Shown: one piece after another, positions 25,717-33,614 of the stretch | Layout of the letters: the number at the start of each line of letters is the position of its first letter | How positions within the stretch are numbered: position 1 is the first letter of the stretch | DNA from: Streptomyces sp. DH41 | GTDB taxonomy: Bacteria; Actinomycetota; Actinomycetes; Streptomycetales; Streptomycetaceae | DNA length: 64,000 nucleotides | Direction: 5' to 3' | Assembly (NCBI RefSeq): GCF_029813785.1 | Contig: NZ_JARVKY010000005.1 | Span: 310,001 to 374,000 of the forward strand | Translations under genes and position numbers: made by a program | Notes under the pieces: model-generated | Seen by the model: only the letters and a program-made list of their open reading frames with translations | Databases searched by the model: none | Told to the model about the DNA's origin: nothing

Positions 25717-25745
25717 TAATAATCTCGAACTTTGATTCGATTATC
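25717..25745. promoter_or_regulatory. AT-rich imperfect palindrome before beta-lactamase-like gene
   Basis: ATAATCTCGAA and TTCGATTAT form an imperfect inverted repeat around CTTTGA, ten bases before the GTG at 25755. It is strikingly AT-rich for this genome and may be an operator or part of a promoter. Confidence 0.35.
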
Positions 25746-25754
25746 ATCTCACCC

Positions 25755-26768
25755 GTGAATGCGAACCCACCTGCTCGACGACGCGGCCGCTCCCGCCGGG
25801 AGCAACGACGTCGCCGCAGGGCCAGACGACGCCGCATGACGTGGGCCGTGACGTCGGCCGTGCTCCTGATCGGCGGCGCCACGATCTATGCCATCACCGG
25901 GAGCGACTCAGGTGAGTCGCCCGCACCTGACCAGGCGAAGGCTCCGTCCTCATCGGCCGTCTCGGCCCGGGCGCAGGCGGGCGAGGCGCCTGCGGACGCA
26001 ACGAAACCGCTGCCATCGCCCACCCTGGCGCAGAAGCCGTTCGATCTCGAACCGGCTCTGGCCCCCGTGACCGCGCTCTTCGGCGACAACCGGATGTCCG
26101 TGGCCATGCTGGACGTCAACAGCGGTGCCATGGCGACGTACGGACACGACGCCTTCGACACCGCCAGCATCGTGAAGGTGAACATCCTGGCGGCCCTGCT
26201 GCTCCAGGCCCAGGACCAGAACCGGAGTTTGAGCGCCGAGGAGCGCGCCCAGTCCGCTGCCATGATCCAGAAGAGCGACAACGACTCCACCAGTGCCCTG
26301 TGGACCCGGATAGGCAGTGCCCCCGGGCTCGACGCTGCCAACGAACGGCTCGGTCTGTCCCAGACACAGGGCGGTGAAGGGACCGTCTGGGGCATCACTC
26401 AAACCACAGCGGAAGATCAGATCCGCCTGCTCCACTGCGTGTTCGGCGACAAGTCACCCCTGAGCGAGGCGTCGCGTGCCTACATCCGGGATCTGATGCG
26501 GCACGTCGTTGGAAGCCAGACCTGGGGCGTGTCCGCAGCGGCCGACTCGGGCAGGACCGCGCTGAAGAACGGGTGGCTCAAGCGGAGCCAGACCAAGAAA
26601 TGGGACGTCAACAGCATCGGTCGGATACAGCATGAGGGCCGCGTCTACCTGATGGCGGTACTTCTCAACGGCTGCAGCACCCAGGAGGTCGGCATCAGCA
26701 TCGTGGAGCAGGCGTCGCGCGCGTCCGCGGCGGCGTTCTCCCGGAAACTGGAGGAGAAGTCCACCTGA
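25755..26768 (+). CDS. Class A beta-lactamase-like serine hydrolase, membrane anchored
   Basis: The 337-residue protein starts at GTG 25755. An extremely Arg-rich cytosolic tail (residues 8-27) precedes one membrane segment (~29-48) and a Pro/Ala/Ser linker. The extracytoplasmic domain has the class A set: S-I-V-K (SxxK) at 138-141, SDN at 174-176, and LKNGW near 272 in place of KTG. Similar Streptomyces proteins are annotated as beta-lactamase-related or penicillin-binding-like hydrolases; the altered third box makes efficient beta-lactam hydrolysis doubtful. A strong terminator follows. Confidence 0.85.
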   Translation: MNANPPARRRGRSRREQRRRRRARRRRMTWAVTSAVLLIGGATIYAITGSDSGESPAPDQAKAPSSSAVSARAQAGEAPADATKPLPSPTLAQKPFDLEPALAPVTALFGDNRMSVAMLDVNSGAMATYGHDAFDTASIVKVNILAALLLQAQDQNRSLSAEERAQSAAMIQKSDNDSTSALWTRIGSAPGLDAANERLGLSQTQGGEGTVWGITQTTAEDQIRLLHCVFGDKSPLSEASRAYIRDLMRHVVGSQTWGVSAAADSGRTALKNGWLKRSQTKKWDVNSIGRIQHEGRVYLMAVLLNGCSTQEVGISIVEQASRASAAAFSRKLEEKST

Positions 26769-26794
26769 GGTTCCCCGCATCTCGGGGGAACCTC
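26767..26794 (+). terminator. Terminator hairpin overlapping the stop codon
   Basis: GAGGTTCCCC (26767-26776) pairs perfectly with GGGGAACCTC (26785-26794) around an 8-base loop. The left arm begins within the TGA stop of the beta-lactamase-like gene. Confidence 0.8.
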
Positions 26795-27048
26795 GCACGA
26801 GGGCGTCGGTGGCCTGGGAACACGCCAGCTGGACAGGTAGACATTCAGGTGATGCGTCCTCCAGCCCATGGCCGGCACACTGCGGCCTGATCTCCGAAGA
26901 GGGCATGACGTACTCCATCAACCGACCCAGTCCGTACGCCGTGTCATCGTACGGACACGTTCGGTGGACTGTACGAATTTCTTCCGGCCACTCTGGGCGT
27001 TCTCAGGGAGCGGGACCTGGCGTGTGAGCACCTGGAGGTGGGCCTCGA

Positions 27049-27909
27049 ATGACGACTGATCATGTTGAGCCGGCGGTGCCGGGCGGAGAGTGTGAGCGGG
27101 AGCCGGATCCGTCGGACAGCCTGCGGACGTTCGGGGCGGTGGTTCAGGCGCTGCGGGAGCACGCGGGGCTGAGCAGGGTGCAGTTCGGGGAGCTGGTGCG
27201 GTTTTCCAAGCACACGGTGGAGTCGGTGGAGTTGGGGCGCCGGATGCCCGACGAGTCGTTCGTGGAGCGGGCGGAGGAGGCACTGGGGAACACGGGGGCG
27301 TTGCGGCACTCGGCGCGGTTTCTGACGCGGGGGGAGGCGGGGCTGGCGGTGTGGTTCCGGCGGTGGGCGAAGCTGGAGCGGGTGGCGGTGAGCCTGTGTA
27401 CCTATGAGTGCCGGTTGGTGCCGGGGCTGTTGCAGTCGGAGGGGTACGCACGGGCGCTCTTTGAGAACCGGATCCCGCTGTTGACGGACGAGCAATTGGA
27501 GGCCCAGGTTGCAGCGAGGATGGAGCGGCAACGGACGCTGTACGAACGTCCGACCGTTCCCTTCCACTTCATCGTGGAGGAAGCGGTCTTGCGACGCAGG
27601 CTGGGTGGGGCCGACGTGCGACATGAGCAGTTGAACCACGTTCTGGAGCACACATTGTCTCGCAACGTCACCTTGCAAATCATGCCGCTGGAAGCCGAGT
27701 ACCACTCGTGCATGGATGGGCCTCTACGCCTGCTGGAGACCCCGGAGGGGCGTCGACTTGCGTACTCAGAGGGCCAGGAGAGCGGACGACTGATCGGTGA
27801 CCCGAAAGAGGTGAGAGTCCTCCAGCAGCGCTATGACACACTGCGGTCGCAGGCCCTGCGCCCCAAAGATTCCCGGGCCTTGTTGGAGCGACTGCGAGGA
27901 GAGACATGA
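27049..27909 (+). CDS. XRE-family regulator with DUF5753 domain
   Basis: The 286-residue protein starts at ATG 27049 after GGAGGTGG. Residues ~22-78 form a lambda-repressor-type HTH (REHAGLSRVQFGELVRFSKH). The rest is the DUF5753 ligand-like domain (YECRLVPGLLQSEGYARALF; RNVTLQIMPLEAEYH). This is the BldB/WhiJ-associated class that always pairs with a DUF397 protein in Streptomyces; the DUF397 gene overlaps its stop by four bases. Such pairs act in developmental control and in toxin-antitoxin-like switches. Confidence 0.93.
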   Translation: MTTDHVEPAVPGGECEREPDPSDSLRTFGAVVQALREHAGLSRVQFGELVRFSKHTVESVELGRRMPDESFVERAEEALGNTGALRHSARFLTRGEAGLAVWFRRWAKLERVAVSLCTYECRLVPGLLQSEGYARALFENRIPLLTDEQLEAQVAARMERQRTLYERPTVPFHFIVEEAVLRRRLGGADVRHEQLNHVLEHTLSRNVTLQIMPLEAEYHSCMDGPLRLLETPEGRRLAYSEGQESGRLIGDPKEVRVLQQRYDTLRSQALRPKDSRALLERLRGET

Positions 27910-28094
27910 GCACGACGGAACTCGCCTGGTTCAAGTCAAGCTATAGCGGTAGCTCGGGCGACGACTGTGTGGAGGTCGCCGTCACGGAGCAGACCGTCCA
28001 TGTCCGGGACTCCAAGGACGTGTCGCGCCTGCCGTTCACCGTGGGGCGCGAGGGCTGGGCACGCTTCGTGGGCTTCGCGTCGGCACGGAGCTGA
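27906..28094 (+). CDS. DUF397 protein
   Basis: The 62-residue protein matches DUF397: LAWFKSSYSGSSGDDCVEVA and VHVRDSKD with a C-terminal WARFVGF. Its ATG overlaps the XRE stop (ATGA). DUF397 partners antagonise or modify the XRE/DUF5753 regulator. A long hairpin follows. Confidence 0.92.
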   Translation: MSTTELAWFKSSYSGSSGDDCVEVAVTEQTVHVRDSKDVSRLPFTVGREGWARFVGFASARS

Positions 28095-28101
28095 CGAAGG
28101 C

Positions 28102-28143
28102 CGGCCGTGGGGTGGGTGGTTCATGGCCCGCCCCACGGCCGGG
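28102..28143. terminator. Bidirectional terminator between convergent genes
   Basis: A 16-base stem, CCGGCCGTGGGGTGGG (28102-28117) against CCCGCCCCACGGCCGG (28128-28143), has one G-T pair and a 10-base loop. It lies between the DUF397 gene and the convergent coiled-coil gene at 28170. Confidence 0.8.
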
Positions 28144-28169
28144 CTGCTCCCATGGCTGATGGTTGGCGC

Positions 28170-29426
28170 TCACTCGGGCTTCCCGGCTGCGCCTGCCTCT
28201 TCCTCCCCGCGTCGACGGCGTGCTCGCTCGGCGATCCCGCTCGAGATCTTGCCCTTCACCGAACTAGCCCGGTCGAGGGTCTCGTTGCGGAGGCTTCTGG
28301 CGGTATTGACGCCCTTGGCTCCGGTTTCGAGTGCCTTGTCCCTCGCCTCGGCGGCCGCCTCCACCCATCGTCTCGCCTCTGATGACTGACCACCGGGCTC
28401 AATCCCGAGCCGGGTGTGGAAGACGTGTACGCCCGTGGCGACGTGATTGCTCGACTGGACCAGATCCGGTGACTTGGACGGGTGCAGTAGCACCTTCGCG
28501 TTGGCTGTGTCGGCGGCCTCATTCATCCGGATCAGCAGACGTTCGGTGCACCGAGAGATGTGTTTCAGACGGTCCTGCCGGGCAGTTTTCAGTCCGAGGC
28601 GGTGCCCGTCCAGTTCCTCTGGAGAAGAGTCCAGCACCCGGTCGAGTTCGAGTACGGCGATCGCGTCCTGCAGTTGGAAGCAGCGAGCCAGAACGGCGAG
28701 CCACTCCCGTACCTTGGGCTCGATTTCCTTGACCACTGTGGCCAAATCGCCGATCTTGGACTTGCGTTCCATCTTCTCCGCGAGGGCCTCGAGTTGACGC
28801 AGTGCGTATGCCTGGGTCTCTCCGACCGTCGTCGGTGCGTTCTGCACCTTCGACCACGTAACCTCGTCGACCCTGCCCCTCATTTCCCGGATCGTCATGG
28901 ACTCCTCGATGACGAAGCCAACTCCGATCATGCGGGCGTACACAGCGTCCTTCTGTGCGCGCAGAATATCGTCGACCTTCTCGTCGATCGTGGCGAGATA
29001 GTCGGTGATCTCGTCCATGGTCTGTTGCATCGACAGCTGCGCCATGATCCCTGCTGCACTAGACAGACGTGCAGGGTTGGTCAGGAACGAGCCGGCCCCC
29101 TTCTCGATCTGCAGCCATGACTTGATTGAGCCAGGCTTCCCCACCATCGCATGGGTGACGCCTGGCGTCTTGCCTTCCATCAGCCCGAACTTTTTGACAC
29201 GCTCTGCGGACTCTTTGGTCAGCTTCACCCAGCGGCCGGTGTTGGCGGCAATGTCCGAACCTGCCTGCGCGGCTGTAGACCCGGTACCGAAGACGGACTT
29301 GAGCCGTTGCAGTCCGAGGTCCTTCGACGGCAGTCCCTCTGAGGTGAGGAAGCGGTCGACATCCACTGCATTCCCTATGACTGCCAGTCCATCACCGTCA
29401 CTGATCAGCTGAATCTGGTTGTCCAT
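28170..29426 (-). CDS. Coiled-coil protein beside the DISARM-like locus
   Basis: The 418-residue protein starts at ATG 29426 with AGGAG eight bases upstream. No signal peptide is present; a small Ala/Gly/Met-rich stretch (LSSAAGIMAQLSMQQTMDEI) leads into long helices (LATIDEKVDDILRAQKDAV; ALRQLEALAEKMERKSKI) and a charged tail ending RRRRGEEEAG. I do not recognise the family. It follows the methylase DrmMI on the same strand after 138 bases, so it may be the last gene of that operon or a passenger. Confidence 0.75.
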   Translation of the reverse strand: MDNQIQLISDGDGLAVIGNAVDVDRFLTSEGLPSKDLGLQRLKSVFGTGSTAAQAGSDIAANTGRWVKLTKESAERVKKFGLMEGKTPGVTHAMVGKPGSIKSWLQIEKGAGSFLTNPARLSSAAGIMAQLSMQQTMDEITDYLATIDEKVDDILRAQKDAVYARMIGVGFVIEESMTIREMRGRVDEVTWSKVQNAPTTVGETQAYALRQLEALAEKMERKSKIGDLATVVKEIEPKVREWLAVLARCFQLQDAIAVLELDRVLDSSPEELDGHRLGLKTARQDRLKHISRCTERLLIRMNEAADTANAKVLLHPSKSPDLVQSSNHVATGVHVFHTRLGIEPGGQSSEARRWVEAAAEARDKALETGAKGVNTARSLRNETLDRASSVKGKISSGIAERARRRRGEEEAGAAGKPE

Positions 29427-29564
29427 GGCCCGCTCCTGAAGTGGATTCTCGCAGTTGAAAGTAGTCGGGGTGCGCGCGGCTATCGCCAGCCAGTGACCGT
29501 TGTCCAAATCTCGCGGGTGTCTCCGCCGGAATGCGACCTCGTCACCCTTGGGGTGCAAGCGCGG

Positions 29565-32500
29565 TCAGGCCGGGTGGCGGGGGCCGTGGCCGGGGGGCGG
29601 GGCGAGGGTGGAGGTGTAGTTCTCGCCGTCGACGAGGGGGGTCTCTAGAGAGAGACCGGCGGCGGCCATACGGTCGTACTCGGTGAGGATCAGTTCCTTG
29701 GTGCGGTACGTGCCGTATTTGGCCTCTTCCTTGCGGCGGACGATAGGGAAGGTGTCGAGGATGTAGTCGACGTCTTCGCGGGAGATCCCGTAGAGGTGGA
29801 AGAAGAGGGCGTCGAGTTCGGCGCGGATTCCTTGTCGACGAGTCTCGTCCCACCGGAAGGGCGTTCCGGCGTCGCCCTTCTCGCGCGCGAACCCCTGCAT
29901 ATCGTAAGCGCTGTATGCAAGTTCAAGTACTCGCGGATTAACGAAGGGGGCGTGGCGTTCGGCCTGCGACGGCAGCAATGTGGGCAACTGTGCAAAGATG
30001 AAGAAGTTCAAATTCACTCCTCCCAACTTCTGCCGAGCAACATAGTCGAAAATGAAGGAGGACAGTTGGGCGTAGAGAACCGATACATGCTTGGTGATCC
30101 GGGGGAGAATGACATTCGCTGAATCCGCCACCCCCCCTCGTGGGGCGAGAAAGGCGATTACGCTCCGTTCGTCCAAGGAGCTAGTGATCTTCCTGAATCC
30201 CATGACCCACTCGTTTCTCCACCCCTTCTCGGTCAACTTGGCGTCAACCGATGCCTCGGGAATCCAGTAGCGAGGTTCTGTGAAGTAGGTGGGAGTGTCT
30301 AGTTGACCGATTAGAGGAGTGGGAAGTGAGCGTACGCCTTTTCCTGCTTGTATTTCAGTGAGGGCGTAGTCGCCGAACCTGTGGTTGTACTGATGTAGCA
30401 TTTTTGCTTCGTACAGAGGGAGCATTCTCTTGGTGTCGGCGATAAGGGTATTCTTTTCGCTTTGCCACCCTTCTTCGCGTAGCTCACCACCCTTCCTGAA
30501 AAGGTGAGAATCGGTGTTAGTCATGAACATAAGCTGGAAGTCGAGATGCCAAGCGTTTCCGTGGTTGGTGCGCTCGCGAATCAGTACCGGGAGTCGCTTG
30601 TAAACTTCAATTGTGATTCGCGCGTCGCGTGAACTCTTGAAGATCGGGCATGTGCCGGTGTTGGGATTGACGAGTTGGATTTCCTCTGGGGTGATCTGGA
30701 CGCGTCGACTTGCATCACCAAGGTCTGAGACAGACTCCAGTCGGAAAGCAAGGTCGAGGGGTTGGCCGTGGGGCGCCGATCGGGAGACTAGCAAGCAGAA
30801 CCTATTGCCTTGAGCGCCTGCGACGTCGCCGAAGAATCCGGTGTTCCGGAAATCGTACAGCGAGACCAGCGATTTCCTATTGATCAGCTCATTGAAGTAG
30901 TGCTGATTGAATGAGTCGGTGGCGATGCCGGTTGGGATAATTTGACCTACGGTGCCTTCCGGGCTCGCCAACCTTCGGGCAAGCTCGGAAAATAGAGAGT
31001 ATGTGTTGAGGCGGCCATATGCGGTGAGTGGGAAATGTCCAGAGGAGTGAACGAAGTGCTTGAAGCCATCGTTGATTCGCTGCTCGTTCGCAAAATCCGC
31101 GTGCAGTTCCGGGTCTTCACTGGCCAGATTCTTGATTATGCGGTTCCGGGCGGCCATCGTCGGGGCTTCTGTGATGTCTGCTCGCGTCGCCGCAAAAAAC
31201 TCTCTTGCGTCAACCTGGACTTGGTCCCACGGAGGATTTCCCAGCACACAATCGAACCCTCCCACCCATCCAGTAGACGTTTCTGCCCCTGTGCCCGACT
31301 CTGGCACGGAAAATACGTCAGGAAACTCCAGGTGCCAATGGAAGAAGGTGTACTGGCCCTTTAGGTAGCCGATTTGATCGTGAGTGGACTGAGGTGCCGC
31401 GCCGGTCGCCGGGTCTTGTAGGTTTTGGAAGAGCTCCTCCGTGACCGCCAGTGGAGCACTGGGCCTCTTCGGCCACACGAACGCCGCGCACCAAGCGTCA
31501 GCCACATGCAGGGCGTGGACGTACTCGGCCGACCGAGACCAATCGTGGTAGGCGGCCTCCTGGCGGCGGACTTCGGCCAAGGTGCCGGACTCGGCTGTGG
31601 TGATGCGGCGCAGCTGGAAGGCGAAGCGGGTGTTGGCTACCTTCGTCTCTGTTGCCAGATCAAATAGTCCGCGCTGGCCGCCGCGCTCCTGCCGATTTTG
31701 CCTTTCCAGCGCCCTGGCGAACTTCTTGTCGTCACCCTCGATCGGCTTGAACGCTCTGTCAGGGACGCCATCCCTCAGCAGGGCAGGCGTTGCGCCCACC
31801 AAGGCATTGCCGTGCTTGATATGCGCGTCCAAGAAATTCAGCGGCTTGCCCGGCTCTAGCGCCTCTAGCCACAAGGACACCTTGGCCAAGTCCACGGCCA
31901 TGAGATTGAGGTCGACGCCGTAGATGCAGCGGGCAACGACCTCGTGTAGGGCGTGGCGGACCGCGTCCAGCGTGGGCTCGGGGTTGCGCTCACGAACGGC
32001 AGCGACCTGCTTGGCAATCCGTCGGGCCGCCGCCACCAGAAAGTGTCCGGAGCCGCACGCCGGGTCGCAGACCGTCAGGGACAGCAGCTCGTTCACGATT
32101 GCGTCCGCCGGATCTGCTGCGCCTGACCGCGCAGCCGCCTCTTCGCCGCGCTTCACAGCCTGCCCTATCACCGGGTCCAGGCTGGAGTTCAGCAGGCACT
32201 CGATGAGCGACGACGGGGTGTAATAGCTACCCGTCGTCTTGCGGGTGTTGCCGGAAACCTCGATGAGCGTGAAGGTGCGGTCGGCCGCGCTGTACTTCGG
32301 CTCCAGCTCCAGCAGCGACTCGTACACCGACCCCAGCTCCTCAGCGTCGAGGTGCCGGTAGTCCACTGCCCGCCAGCGGCCCGAGCTGCCGTCCCGGACC
32401 TGAGAGAGGTGCCGTACGGCCGTCAGCAGCGCCTCGTTGGAGAGCTTCAGGTCGTGCAGCGGGGCGTCCGTGTCCGTTTCGTTGAACAGGCCACCGAGCC

Positions 32501-33614
32501 CGGGGAGGGCCAGTTCGGGGCGGCCCTCTTCTTCGCCGAGGGCCGTCAGGACGATCCGCAGGGCCTCGTACAGATCACCGTGGGCCGTTCCGCGTCGTTT
32601 CCGGGCGTGGGCGCGGAGCCGGGCCGACGAGAAGTAGTTCTCGTACCGCTCGCGCGCGATGCCGTCAGCACCCGGCGACAGCAGCGCGTCCCGGTCCTCC
32701 GCCACGAAGACGAACAGGAGCCGGTACACCAGGCGCAGCAGCGCCTTCTGCAAGGGCTTCGGGCGGACGTCCTCGCGTAGCGAGCCGTTCTCCGCGTGCC
32801 GCAGGAAACCCGTGCCCAGTGCTGTGATCGCCTCCTGCACACCCTTCCGCAACTGGGCCAGTGCACGCGTACCGGACGCAATAGCCTCCGTGCGCCACTT
32901 CTCGAGCCAGCACGAAGAGGGCGGAGACGCCTCCGCCACCTCGAACCGCGACACATGCAGCAGCCGGTACAGCAGCACGAACTCGCTGAACAGCTCGCCG
33001 TCGAAGATCGCCTCAAGGTCGAACTCGACGTACGACGCCGTGGCCAGGGCGCTGGAGTCGCGCAGCAGCCGCACCTGACGCCCGTTCGTCAGGACGCCCC
33101 ACAGGTGGGCCTCCGTCCGGTTCAGGCACTCCTGGAGCATCGACTGGGGCGGGACCGTGCCCGCGCCGCCGGGGCGCTTGTCGAGCTCGGCGTTCCATGC
33201 CGTCTGGTGGATCAGGGCGTGGCCCGAGCGGTGGGAGACCGGGAACTTCTTCTCCGTGTCCGAGTCGGCCGTGATGCCCGCCGGGCCGACCGGTGTCAGC
33301 CGACCGAAGCCCAGCTCCTGCCAGAGCGGCGCGAGCCAGTCGGTGTCGGCGCGGCCGGTCGGGTCGGTGGCCGGGACGCCCGTCTCCGGGTTCTCGGGCA
33401 GGTGCTTGCGCAGGTCGCGCCAGAGGGGTTTCAGGTACTCCCAGCTGCGCTCGGCCTCGTCCCGGACCGAGCGTGACGACGGCATGCCGTAGTCGGCGGG
33501 CTTGGAGCCGGGGACGTCCTTGCCCTCGGAGATGCGGACCAGCATGTCGGCCGGCAGCAGCCCGCCGACGGTGTGGACGGCGGTGAACACCTGGTTGCGA
33601 GTGGTGGCGGACAT
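29565..33614 (-). CDS. drmMI: DISARM-type N6-adenine methylase (DrmMI-like)
   Basis: The 1349-residue protein is a large PglX/Eco57I-like gamma-class adenine methylase: SYYTPSSLIECLLNSSLDP before motif I, CDPACGSGHFLVAAARRIAK at ~514, and motif IV LGNPPWDQVQ near 793. A C-terminal ~500-residue specificity region follows (GFFGDVAGAQGNRFCLL; PRYWIPEASVDAKL). Length and neighbours match DISARM class 1 DrmMI, which marks host DNA. Its ATG overlaps the SNF2 stop (TGATG). Codons ~620-1260 are visibly less GC-rich than the N-terminal half, suggesting a replaced recognition region. Confidence 0.85.
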   Translation of the reverse strand: MSATTRNQVFTAVHTVGGLLPADMLVRISEGKDVPGSKPADYGMPSSRSVRDEAERSWEYLKPLWRDLRKHLPENPETGVPATDPTGRADTDWLAPLWQELGFGRLTPVGPAGITADSDTEKKFPVSHRSGHALIHQTAWNAELDKRPGGAGTVPPQSMLQECLNRTEAHLWGVLTNGRQVRLLRDSSALATASYVEFDLEAIFDGELFSEFVLLYRLLHVSRFEVAEASPPSSCWLEKWRTEAIASGTRALAQLRKGVQEAITALGTGFLRHAENGSLREDVRPKPLQKALLRLVYRLLFVFVAEDRDALLSPGADGIARERYENYFSSARLRAHARKRRGTAHGDLYEALRIVLTALGEEEGRPELALPGLGGLFNETDTDAPLHDLKLSNEALLTAVRHLSQVRDGSSGRWRAVDYRHLDAEELGSVYESLLELEPKYSAADRTFTLIEVSGNTRKTTGSYYTPSSLIECLLNSSLDPVIGQAVKRGEEAAARSGAADPADAIVNELLSLTVCDPACGSGHFLVAAARRIAKQVAAVRERNPEPTLDAVRHALHEVVARCIYGVDLNLMAVDLAKVSLWLEALEPGKPLNFLDAHIKHGNALVGATPALLRDGVPDRAFKPIEGDDKKFARALERQNRQERGGQRGLFDLATETKVANTRFAFQLRRITTAESGTLAEVRRQEAAYHDWSRSAEYVHALHVADAWCAAFVWPKRPSAPLAVTEELFQNLQDPATGAAPQSTHDQIGYLKGQYTFFHWHLEFPDVFSVPESGTGAETSTGWVGGFDCVLGNPPWDQVQVDAREFFAATRADITEAPTMAARNRIIKNLASEDPELHADFANEQRINDGFKHFVHSSGHFPLTAYGRLNTYSLFSELARRLASPEGTVGQIIPTGIATDSFNQHYFNELINRKSLVSLYDFRNTGFFGDVAGAQGNRFCLLVSRSAPHGQPLDLAFRLESVSDLGDASRRVQITPEEIQLVNPNTGTCPIFKSSRDARITIEVYKRLPVLIRERTNHGNAWHLDFQLMFMTNTDSHLFRKGGELREEGWQSEKNTLIADTKRMLPLYEAKMLHQYNHRFGDYALTEIQAGKGVRSLPTPLIGQLDTPTYFTEPRYWIPEASVDAKLTEKGWRNEWVMGFRKITSSLDERSVIAFLAPRGGVADSANVILPRITKHVSVLYAQLSSFIFDYVARQKLGGVNLNFFIFAQLPTLLPSQAERHAPFVNPRVLELAYSAYDMQGFAREKGDAGTPFRWDETRRQGIRAELDALFFHLYGISREDVDYILDTFPIVRRKEEAKYGTYRTKELILTEYDRMAAAGLSLETPLVDGENYTSTLAPPPGHGPRHPA

